From Nitrospira sp. (GTDB lineage Bacteria > Nitrospirota > Nitrospiria > Nitrospirales > Nitrospiraceae), in NCBI GenBank assembly GCA_025363325.1, contig JANYEF010000229.1, positions 1 through 15,564 on the forward strand: a stretch of 15,564 nt of DNA. Reading direction: 5' to 3'. Every line of letters starts with the position of its first letter. Position 1 is the first letter of the stretch. The position numbers and the translations under genes are program-made. The notes beneath the pieces were generated by a model. The model was not told the DNA's origin and ran no database searches. It saw nothing but the letters and a program-made list of their open reading frames with translations. This document shows positions 7,218 to 14,077 of the stretch, piece after piece.

Positions 7218-8765
7218 TCAGGCTGCGAACTGTCGGGGTCCTGTTTTGGGGACGTCGGATTCGATTCGATAGACGCTCCCAGTACTGGCCGAGAGGTACG
7301 CCTGTTGAGCTTGCTCACGTTGTTTTTTGACGGTTTCCTTGGCGCTGGTTGCCATCGGGATAATGTATTGTGCGGCCTCTTTGAGTGGGATGCTGAATTC
7401 CCAGCTGAGCTTTGCACACCGGAAAATTTCTGCCCCGGTCCAGTTCCGGTCTTCCGGCAGCGGATCATCTATGGTGAGCTCGTATTTGCGTCGATAGAGC
7501 GTCCAAATGAGTGCTTTTTCCGGTGCGGTCGGAAGATCAAAGAACCAGGTTCCGTAGGTAAAGCGCCGAATCAGTTCCGGGGGCAAGGAGGCGATGGAAT
7601 TGCTCGTGGCGACAAACAAGGCTTGATCTTGGGAGACCGCCGAAATGATGTCGAGGGCTTGACGGAGTTGTCGCTCGGTTTCTCCGACCAGGGAGCCTTT
7701 GACTTCATTCATGTTGAACTGGATGGTCGGGACGCTGGCTTCTGCCCCCATGGCTTTGGCAAACATCGATTTACTGGTCCCTTGTATGCCGGTCAGTAAG
7801 AGTCCGCCTGCTTGGTGATCTTCCATATAGCTCAGGAGTGTGCCGAGCATCTGCCGTGAGAGATCGGATTGCGACGGCCCGTCGGCTCCCGCTCCAGCCA
7901 GGATCTTTTCTAATTCATCTAGAAAGACGACGGCCCGCGGCCGTCGCTTTGAGCGAATGATTCGCCGTGCGCAGGCTTTGATCCCGACTAAGCCGCCGAT
8001 GTCGTCGAAGGTTTGCGTGCCGTTCCAAATTCGGAGCCCGGGGGTACTATCGATGAGGAGTATTTTCCGCGCCCATAGTTGAGGAATCTCGACCCCAGTG
8101 GGACGCATGGCGAGGGCAATGACTTGTTCCGCTGAGAAGGCAGCCAGGCCTTGGAGGGCATCGAGGGCGCGTTCGGTCTCATCGTCGGTTGGAGCTGGGA
8201 TCTGTGCCGCCTCATGTTGTGCAAGATAAATCTGTTGGAGTGTGCCGCTCGTGGGGAGCGGCTCCGTCAAGGTCAAGACGTCGTGGGTGAGATCGGCCGG
8301 AATGGTGATGTTGACGCCGAGCATCACCAGCGTGGCGCCGGAACTCTTATACACGTCGCGAAGATTCCAGACGCCTTGGACGACCCCGTCATGATTGAGT
8401 ACACGATGCGCACCTTGGAAGAACACAATGGCGCGTCCGGGGATTCGTTCGAGTATCCGGAGAGTTTCGACCGGGTCGCAGGTCATCTGTTGGTCGTTCG
8501 TGTCCACGTACTGGGCGTGGAGTTCCTTGCCAGTCTGATTGAGGCCGATGAGTCCATGGGTGAGATCCCACTTCAGGATAGGAAAGGGAGACTCGACGCT
8601 GGTCGGCGTCGCGTCTGAGCTGTCGGCCGGTGTCGCTTTTGGACGCGTGCAGTTGACAAGCGTTTCTATGGTGCTTGCCGGATCCGGGGTGTTGATCGCC
8701 AGAATCGGGACAGATACGCGTCGGGCCTGTCGAAACTGTTCAACCAATGAAGGGGGTGTGGACAT
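7218..8765 (-). CDS. AAA+ ATPase with rearranged (Walker B before Walker A) core
   Basis: 515 aa. Residues about 95-170 (ERIPGRAIVFFQGAHRVLN, then SSGATLVMLGVNITIPADL and LTLTEPLP) look like the inactive N-terminal ATPase-like domain of Ycf46-type AAA proteins, followed by a helical linker (about 175-245). FDDIGGLVGIKA (253-264) marks the start of the usual AAA core. Next comes a Walker B-like strand, AVVFLDELEK (278-287; D283, E284), and only then the P-loop GIQGTSKS (326-333; K332). The second region of homology GSLVGETERQLRQAL (357-371), sensor-1-like VATSNS (385-390) and arginines 400-401 follow in normal order. The P-loop lacks the usual third glycine. The protein should bind ATP and remodel a protein or nucleic-acid complex, partner unknown. 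GGAG 5 nt upstream supports the start. It lies 29 bp after the 90-aa gene. Confidence 0.88.
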   Translation of the reverse strand: MSTPPSLVEQFRQARRVSVPILAINTPDPASTIETLVNCTRPKATPADSSDATPTSVESPFPILKWDLTHGLIGLNQTGKELHAQYVDTNDQQMTCDPVETLRILERIPGRAIVFFQGAHRVLNHDGVVQGVWNLRDVYKSSGATLVMLGVNITIPADLTHDVLTLTEPLPTSGTLQQIYLAQHEAAQIPAPTDDETERALDALQGLAAFSAEQVIALAMRPTGVEIPQLWARKILLIDSTPGLRIWNGTQTFDDIGGLVGIKACARRIIRSKRRPRAVVFLDELEKILAGAGADGPSQSDLSRQMLGTLLSYMEDHQAGGLLLTGIQGTSKSMFAKAMGAEASVPTIQFNMNEVKGSLVGETERQLRQALDIISAVSQDQALFVATSNSIASLPPELIRRFTYGTWFFDLPTAPEKALIWTLYRRKYELTIDDPLPEDRNWTGAEIFRCAKLSWEFSIPLKEAAQYIIPMATSAKETVKKQREQAQQAYLSASTGSVYRIESDVPKTGPRQFAA

Positions 8766-8794
8766 GGGGGCTCCGTGATGGGGGTGTGATGGTG

Positions 8795-9067
8795 TTAGTG
8801 CAGAGAGGCAGGAGGATGGGGCGGTTCGATGTCGGTGGGCAGGGTCGGGGGCGTGGGTAATGCCATGAGGTGGGTAATCTGTGTGGCGATGCGTATGAAG
8901 GCATTATCATTCTCCTCGCGACAATGCTCGCTGCATTGCTCTAAGAGTGTCAGGATGGTGGGCAATCGAGGGTCGTCTTGCGTGAGACCGTCTGTGACGC
9001 TAGCGAGTCGTCGCCAACGCGCGAGCCAGTGGGTCTGTGGAGTCGGCGTAGCGAGCACGGGTGCCAT
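8795..9067 (-). CDS. Small hypothetical protein at the head of the AAA+ operon
   Basis: 90 aa, rich in Thr, Pro, His and Leu, with a central helical segment (LPTILTLLEQCSEHCREENDNA, approximately residues 34-55) holding two cysteines in a CSEHC pattern. There is no signal peptide or membrane segment. AGGAG 9 nt before the ATG supports translation, and the stop is 29 bp from the AAA+ start. I recognise no family. Its position suggests a small partner or regulator of the ATPase. Confidence 0.6.
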   Translation of the reverse strand: MAPVLATPTPQTHWLARWRRLASVTDGLTQDDPRLPTILTLLEQCSEHCREENDNAFIRIATQITHLMALPTPPTLPTDIEPPHPPASLH

Positions 9068-9095
9068 GGTTTTGGATCTCCTGTGTACGACTTTC

Positions 9096-9198
9096 TTACT
9101 TGATGGTGTAGCCCATGACTCTCCATTGTCGATCCGTGTCCTTGATCAGAACTACGGTTTCTATCGTATTGGCTTTCTTGCTAAACGACGAATGAAAG
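9096..9198 (-). pseudogene. C-terminal remnant of a DUF4019-like gene, interrupted by the tnpB element
   Basis: Thirty-three codons plus TAA, reading FHSSFSKKANTIETVVLI on to DTDRQWRVMGYTIK. This matches my recollection of the end of DUF4019 domains (SSFANK..xETV..WRVxGYxIK), proteins that are often exported and of unknown role. The frame is open at 9198, where the mobile element begins. Deleting 9199-10517 joins it in phase to GGG TAT GTC AT at 10528-10518, giving GYVIF before HSSF, as expected for the domain. Upstream of that the frame runs back into the end of nrdJ, so most of the gene (signal peptide and N-terminal part) is absent. It is therefore a doubly broken relic. Confidence 0.6.
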
Positions 9199-9400
9199 TT
9201 GACATCCTCTCCGGCCTGAAGGCCGGAGATTCCTAAGAGGAAATAGCATGCTTCCCCCTAGAGTGGTTCACGCTTCGCAGGCGACCGGCCTTCCGACCCG
9301 ACGGTCGGACGGCTCTTATACCGCCTCCACGCACAGTGACGGTCTGCCCGACCGCCAAGATATTCATGGCCGCGTTGACATCGCGGTCATGGTCAGTCCC
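9199..9400 (-). ncRNA. Predicted omega RNA (reRNA) of TnpB; 5' limit approximate
   Basis: In IS200/IS605-type elements the TnpB guide RNA is made from the 3' part of tnpB plus the right end, and its guide is the flanking host sequence. Here the right-end hairpin (9208-9229) follows the tnpB stop directly, so the scaffold should end at 9199 and the guide should run into 9198-9179. The 5' limit cannot be set from sequence alone. Confidence 0.4.
9208..9229. repeat. Right-end hairpin of the tnpB element
   Basis: TCTCCGGCC-TGAA-GGCCGGAGA: a perfect 9-bp stem with a 4-base loop, immediately after the tnpB stop. It is the expected TnpA recognition hairpin and forms the terminal stem of the predicted omega RNA. 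Confidence 0.8.
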
Positions 9401-10429
9401 GCACCGTGGACAGGCCCATTGGCGCACACTCAACGGGAGCGCGTCCAACAGATGTCCACAGACAGAACAGGTTTTACTACTCGGGAACCAGCGGTCGATT
9501 GTCACAACCGAGACGTCGGACGCCTCCGCTTTGGCTTCAATCATGCGGATCGCGGTGCCAATCGAGGCGTCCGACAAGGAACGGGCCAGGCGGTGGTTTT
9601 GGACCAGGCCCCGGAGATGAAGGTCTTCGAGATAGATCGAGTCAAACCGTCGCACGAGCGACGTGCTGAGTTTGTGCAGGCTGTCCTTGCGAGCATCGGC
9701 AATCTTCTCATGCAGGCGGGCGACACGGCGGCGTTGCGCCCGGTACCGGTTCGAGCCACGCTGTTTCCTGAACAACCGGCGTTGGGCGCGGGCCAGCAGG
9801 GCTGTGCGGTGGAAGAGATGCTTGGGATTGGGAATCGTCTCGCCGGTCGAGAGGGTCGCCAAGCGGGACACGCCGAAGTCGATGCCGACCGACTGGCCGG
9901 TCTTTACTCGCTTGATGGTCGGATCGGCGACCTCGATCACCATCGAGACGTAGTACCGACCGGACGGATGCCGCGTGACGGTGACGGTGCTCGGATCAAC
10001 CTCGACACGGCGGCTGATATTCAGCTCCAAGACTCCGAGCTTGGCGAGCGTCAGGCGTTGGGTCGCACCGTCGAACCGAAACGCGCTGCGGGTATATTCG
10101 GCGCGGTCCCTGACCCGGCCCTTCTTCTTGAAGGTGGAGTAGGCGCTGCGCTTGGCGAAGAAATTTGCGAAGGCGGTTTGCAGATGGCGGAGGGATTGCT
10201 GAAGCGGGACACACGACACCGCGTTGAGGAAGGCCAGATCGGGGTCTTTCTTCAGGCCGGTCAGCTTGGCGCTGGTGCCGACAAACGTCAGTCGTTCCCC
10301 ACGCTGGAAGGCGGCGGTTCTGGCCGCCAACATGCCGTTGTAGACCAAGCGGCAACAGCCAAAGGTTTGCGCCAAGTGTTCGGCTTGCGCGGGGGTCGGA
10401 TAGGCCCGGAAGGTCCAACGGCGTTTCAT
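9233..10429 (-). CDS. tnpB: TnpB, RNA-guided RuvC-like nuclease of an IS1341-type element
   Basis: 398 aa, a full-length TnpB. The N-terminal wedge/REC part (about 1-170) starts MKRRWTFRAYPTPAQAEHLA. The split RuvC domain is intact: D184 in GIDFGVSRLATLSTG, E268 in SIYLEDLHLRG, and D350 in DHDRDVNAAMNIL. Two CxxC pairs (C321/C324 and C340/C343) form the target-nucleic-acid-binding zinc finger. TnpB proteins use an RNA from the element's right end to cut DNA next to a short target-adjacent motif, which helps keep the element at its donor site. All catalytic residues are present, so activity is likely. No strong ribosome binding site precedes the ATG. Base composition is more balanced in G and C than the neighbouring DNA, in keeping with recent insertion. 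Confidence 0.95.
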   Translation of the reverse strand: MKRRWTFRAYPTPAQAEHLAQTFGCCRLVYNGMLAARTAAFQRGERLTFVGTSAKLTGLKKDPDLAFLNAVSCVPLQQSLRHLQTAFANFFAKRSAYSTFKKKGRVRDRAEYTRSAFRFDGATQRLTLAKLGVLELNISRRVEVDPSTVTVTRHPSGRYYVSMVIEVADPTIKRVKTGQSVGIDFGVSRLATLSTGETIPNPKHLFHRTALLARAQRRLFRKQRGSNRYRAQRRRVARLHEKIADARKDSLHKLSTSLVRRFDSIYLEDLHLRGLVQNHRLARSLSDASIGTAIRMIEAKAEASDVSVVTIDRWFPSSKTCSVCGHLLDALPLSVRQWACPRCGTDHDRDVNAAMNILAVGQTVTVRGGGIRAVRPSGRKAGRLRSVNHSRGKHAISS

Positions 10430-10469
10430 GGTTCAATCTACCAAGTGAAGTCAAGTCCCCTAGAGGGAC

Positions 10470-10507
10470 GCGCTTCCTCCCAGGCCTGAAGGCCGGGGTT
10501 TCCGCGC
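10470..10507. repeat. Left-end hairpin of the tnpB element
   Basis: GCGC (10470-10473) pairs with GCGC (10504-10507) around an inner imperfect stem CCCAGGCC-TGAA-GGCCGGGG (10479-10498). The loop core is identical to that of the right-end hairpin. A small adjacent dyad GTCCC-CTAGA-GGGAC lies at 10455-10469. Confidence 0.7.
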
Positions 10508-10536
10508 GAGGGGCCCGATGACATACCCCGCTAGTT

Positions 10537-13500
10537 TTAGGAGCATCCTGACGTCGCTCCGCACGAATCGCATTTGAGACAGACGCCATTTCGGACCATC
10601 GTGAATTGGTTACATTCCGGACAGGAGTCCCCTTCATAGCCTTTCAGTCGCGCTTCCTGCATTTGCGTAGGGCGGGCATACCCTGACAGCTGCTGGTCAG
10701 AGGGCAGATATTGTCCGTGACCATGACCGTTCCCTTTCACATACGGCATCACCGAATCGCTGCGTAAATCTTCCGTGGGGATTTTGATGTGTCCCAGGTC
10801 CGTCCGATCGAGGTAATTAATGGCGAGATCCCGCATGATGTAATCCATGATGGATGTGGCCATCTTGATTTGCTCGTGGCCGGTCACGGGTCCGTTCGGT
10901 TCGAATCGCATAAACGTGAACGATTCGATGAATTCTTCGAGTGGCACGCCGTATTGCAATCCGAGCGAGATCGCGATGGCAAAACAGTTCATGAGGCTGC
11001 GAAAGGCCGCCCCTTCCTTGTGCATGTCGAGGAAGATTTCCCCCAGGGTGCCATCTGCATATTCCCCGGTGCGAATGTAGAGTTTATGCCCGCCGATGGT
11101 GGCTTTTTGGGTATAGCCCAGTCGCCGACTCGGTAACGGGTGGCTTTTGCCGCGGGGAATTCCCAGGGGTTGTGCGGCGAGCGTGGCGGCGACGTCTGGG
11201 ATCTGTTGATCTTCAATGGCTTCTTGCAGGGTGTCGGTGCCGATGGTCATGAGCGGTTGGCTGAGTTTCGAGCCATCGCGGTAGAGTGCGATGCATTTCA
11301 CGCCGAGGGTGTAGGCGAGTTCATAGACCGCTTGAATGTCTTCGACGTCGGCGCTCGCTGGCAGGTTGACCGTTTTGGAAATTCCCCCAGAGACGAACGG
11401 TTGGACGGCACCCAGCATGCGGACGTGTCCTTCGGCGCTGATCGATCGGGTGCCGTGTGCGCCCGCGGTGTTGGCGCAATCGAAGATCGGGAGGTGCTCG
11501 GCGGTGAGATGGGGCGCGCCTTCGACCGTGAGCGTGCCGCAGATCCAGGTATTGGCAATGGCAATCTCCTCACGGGTACAGCCGAGCTGCTGGAGCAGGG
11601 AGAAGTGCGGGGCGTAGAGGGCGTCTTGTGTGCATTGGAATCGCTGGATGCACCAGTCGGTGCCGAGCAGATCCGGGGTAATGGAGAGATCGAGTGAGAC
11701 GCTGGTTTTCACGGCCTGTTCGATGAGGGCAATCTGTACGGCTGTCAGCCTCTTGGCGAGGAGGTGCGTGGGGGACAGCGTGGGACAGTCGTGGAGGGTA
11801 TGTCGTCCCAATACATAGGTCGTGATGTCTCGAATCTGGTCCGGAGTATAGCCGGCGTGCATCAGGGCCGGAGCCAGGGATTGATTGATAATGGTCGCAG
11901 TGCCTCCACCCGCCATGGTTTTCCATTTGACTAAGGCGAGATCGGGTTCGATACCGGTGGTGTCGCAGTCCATCAGGAGTCCGATCGTGCCCGTCGGCGC
12001 GATGACACTCACTTGTGCATTGCGGTAGCCGTATATTGAGCCGTCCTGAATCGTGCGTCTCCAGACGTCTCCAACAGTGTCAGCGAGATCGTGTGGGCAG
12101 GCCTCGAGGTCGAGCGCTTGCGGGATCACCGAGAGCTGTTCGTAGGCGGTTGGATCGGTCTGTCCCTGTGCGGCTCGCGCGTGGTTGCGGATGACCCGTT
12201 CCATAGTGTCGCGATTGTCGAGGTAATGGGCGAACGGGCCGAGCTGCTTAGCCAAGGCTGCGCTGGTGGCATAGGCTTCTCCCGTCAAGAGTGCCGTGAT
12301 CCCTTGCGCAAAGGCTCTCCCTTCTCGGGAGTCATAGGGCAATCCCATCCGCATGAGTACGCTGCCTACGTTGGCGTAGCCCAATCCGAGTTGCCGCAAG
12401 GAGGCGCTGCGTTCCGCGATCAGTTTACTGGGGTAGGAGGCCATGGTGACGGTGATATCCAGGGTGATGGTCCACAGCGTGACGGCATGGCGAAAATGAT
12501 CGAGATCGAATTGGCCGTTGGGTTGTAGAAAGCTCAGCAAGTTGATGGAGGCCAAATTACAGGCGGAGTCGTCGTTGCTCAAGTATTCACTACAGGGATT
12601 GCTGGCGTGAATGGGGCCTTGTGCCGGGGTGGTGTGCCAGTCGTTGATGATATCGTCGTATTGAATGCCCGGATCGCCGCATTGCCAGGCGGCGGCGCAG
12701 ATCTGAGTCCAGAGGTCTCTGGCGTTCACGATCTTCATAGGCTGCCCGGTGGTGCGGGCGAGGAGGGGCCAGTCCGCATCGGCCGCCAGGGCGTCGAGAA
12801 AAGCTTTGGTGACCCGAATGCTGTTGTTGGCGTTTTGGCCCGTTACTGTTTGGTACGCTTCCCCTTCCCATCCCAAATCATAGGTCGAAAACGCAAAGAC
12901 CTGGTGGCCTCGTCGTGCGCTGGTGAGGGTACGTTGGATGAAGGCTTCAGGGACTCGGGCCTGTCGGGCCTCTCGGAGGGTCTGTTTCAACGCCGGGTTG
13001 GTGGCTGGCGAGGTGTTCAGGGTGTGGGTGCCCTGTACGGTCTGTTGGCAGGCGTGCAGGATGGCATTGAGTTTGGTGGAGCAGAGGTGGGAGCCGACCA
13101 CGAGGGCTGCCACTTTTTGTTCTTCTTTGGCTTTCAGATTGACGAAGGCTTCGATATCGGGGTGATCGATATTGAGGATCTGCATTTTGGCCGCCCGCCT
13201 CGTGGTGCCGCCGGACTTAATCGCGCCTCCCGCCGTGTCGCCGATTTTCAAGAATGACATGAGTCCGGACGACTTCCCGCCTCCTGATAACGGTTCCTGT
13301 GTGCCACGAAGGGCAGAGAAATTGGTCCCGGATCCTGATCCTCCCTTGAAGAGTCTGGCTTCCCGTCTCCACAGATCCATAATCCCACCGTCGTTGACGA
13401 GATTATCGTGGATGGACTGAATGAAACACGCGCTTGACTGTGGGTGCTCGTAGGTATTTGTCAGTTCCGTGGTTTCACCGGTCTCGAGATCATGGCGCCA

Positions 13501-13932
13501 GAGACCTTGGGCTGGCCCTTTGATCCCGTAGGTATGGTGCAGTCCGGTATTAAACCATTGAGGGGAGTTGGGGGCCGCGATTTGGTGGGACAGCATGTAG
13601 AGCATTTCATCCCTGAAGATGGTGGCGTCTTCTTGGGTGAAATAGTGGCCGCGCAGGCCCCAGTAGGTCCAGCAGTGCACCAGGCGTTCAAATACTTGCC
13701 GGGCATCGGTCTCGCCCGTGATGTCGCCGTTGTCGTATTTCACGCCGGTTCGACGCATATATTTCTGGGCCAAAATGTCGACGGCGAGTTGGGACCAGTT
13801 GTCGGGCGCGGTGATGGTGACGTGTTCTTTAGGTTTCCCTGGTGCGGTCTGGAGGAAGCTGATCCGTGGGACGTAGGTTTGATCGTCATAGGGGGTTGTC
13901 AGGTGTTTCGTGAAGCGTCGTTCAATCTGCAT
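10537..13932 (-). CDS. nrdJ: Adenosylcobalamin-dependent (class II) ribonucleotide reductase
   Basis: 1131 aa, the long form of NrdJ. It reduces ribonucleotides to deoxyribonucleotides using adenosylcobalamin to create a thiyl radical, independent of oxygen. The active-site segment is ASNPCSEYLSNDDSACNL: thiyl-radical Cys447 with N445 and E449, and Cys458 as partner of the redox cysteine C169 in SSACFIQSI. The loops WFNTGLHHTYG, KGGSGSGTNFSALRG, GQNANNSIRV and APTGTIGLLMDCDTTGIEPD are all present. The C-terminus carries CPECNQF...CLKCDSCGATSGCS, a zinc-ribbon and redox tail typical of rhizobial- and Nitrospira-style NrdJ. AGGA lies 7 nt before the ATG. No cobalamin riboswitch is recognisable in the short leader. 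Its position beside coupling-protein and primase-like genes suggests it serves DNA synthesis for the element, although it could replace a host reductase. Confidence 0.97.
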   Translation of the reverse strand: MQIERRFTKHLTTPYDDQTYVPRISFLQTAPGKPKEHVTITAPDNWSQLAVDILAQKYMRRTGVKYDNGDITGETDARQVFERLVHCWTYWGLRGHYFTQEDATIFRDEMLYMLSHQIAAPNSPQWFNTGLHHTYGIKGPAQGLWRHDLETGETTELTNTYEHPQSSACFIQSIHDNLVNDGGIMDLWRREARLFKGGSGSGTNFSALRGTQEPLSGGGKSSGLMSFLKIGDTAGGAIKSGGTTRRAAKMQILNIDHPDIEAFVNLKAKEEQKVAALVVGSHLCSTKLNAILHACQQTVQGTHTLNTSPATNPALKQTLREARQARVPEAFIQRTLTSARRGHQVFAFSTYDLGWEGEAYQTVTGQNANNSIRVTKAFLDALAADADWPLLARTTGQPMKIVNARDLWTQICAAAWQCGDPGIQYDDIINDWHTTPAQGPIHASNPCSEYLSNDDSACNLASINLLSFLQPNGQFDLDHFRHAVTLWTITLDITVTMASYPSKLIAERSASLRQLGLGYANVGSVLMRMGLPYDSREGRAFAQGITALLTGEAYATSAALAKQLGPFAHYLDNRDTMERVIRNHARAAQGQTDPTAYEQLSVIPQALDLEACPHDLADTVGDVWRRTIQDGSIYGYRNAQVSVIAPTGTIGLLMDCDTTGIEPDLALVKWKTMAGGGTATIINQSLAPALMHAGYTPDQIRDITTYVLGRHTLHDCPTLSPTHLLAKRLTAVQIALIEQAVKTSVSLDLSITPDLLGTDWCIQRFQCTQDALYAPHFSLLQQLGCTREEIAIANTWICGTLTVEGAPHLTAEHLPIFDCANTAGAHGTRSISAEGHVRMLGAVQPFVSGGISKTVNLPASADVEDIQAVYELAYTLGVKCIALYRDGSKLSQPLMTIGTDTLQEAIEDQQIPDVAATLAAQPLGIPRGKSHPLPSRRLGYTQKATIGGHKLYIRTGEYADGTLGEIFLDMHKEGAAFRSLMNCFAIAISLGLQYGVPLEEFIESFTFMRFEPNGPVTGHEQIKMATSIMDYIMRDLAINYLDRTDLGHIKIPTEDLRSDSVMPYVKGNGHGHGQYLPSDQQLSGYARPTQMQEARLKGYEGDSCPECNQFTMVRNGVCLKCDSCGATSGCS

Positions 13933-14077
13933 GGCGGTTCCTGGGTGTTGAGATCACATGTCTAATAGGTAGATACGGGATTGGTGGTGATCAGGGTCTC
14001 GTCGAATGGTTCGAGGTTATGCGGTGTTGTATGTACTGTGGGAAGACGGTTGAAGTGGAGGTCTAAGGGAGGATTGT
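13933..14077. promoter_or_regulatory. Divergent promoter region between nrdJ and the coupling-protein gene
   Basis: 145 bp between two divergent starts must hold promoters for both. I could not place confident -35/-10 pairs. A small perfect dyad TCGAA-TGG-TTCGA lies at 14002-14014 and could be an operator. No NrdR-box pair or origin-of-transfer pattern was recognised. Confidence 0.3.

Larger units (their letters stand above)
9199..10517 (-). mobile_element. IS605/IS1341-type element carrying only tnpB
   Basis: The element holds one gene, tnpB, on the - strand and no TnpA transposase. Both ends have a subterminal hairpin sharing the core GGCCTGAAGGCC (9213-9224 and 10483-10494). At the right end (- strand) GAAT abuts the hairpin and TCAA ends the element, the same guide/cleavage pair known from IS608. 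The left-hand flank reads ATGTCAT followed by C, nearly matching ATGTCAA followed by C at the other end. Boundaries were set by these signals and by restoration of an open DUF4019-like frame when 1,319 bp are removed. Transposition would need TnpA supplied elsewhere. Confidence 0.7.

Noticed and set aside
7031..7468. 145-codon - strand frame overlapping the end of the AAA+ gene
   Set aside because: Overlaps the well-supported AAA+ gene in a different frame and has the biased Pro/Thr/Arg composition of a shadow frame.
9248..10489. Long open frame (413 codons) on the + strand opposite tnpB
   Set aside because: It is antisense to an intact, fully motif-supported TnpB and encodes no recognisable domain; the high GC content explains its length.
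13933..14077. Cobalamin riboswitch before nrdJ
   Set aside because: The leader is too short and I could not find the conserved B12-box-like core in it on the nrdJ strand.
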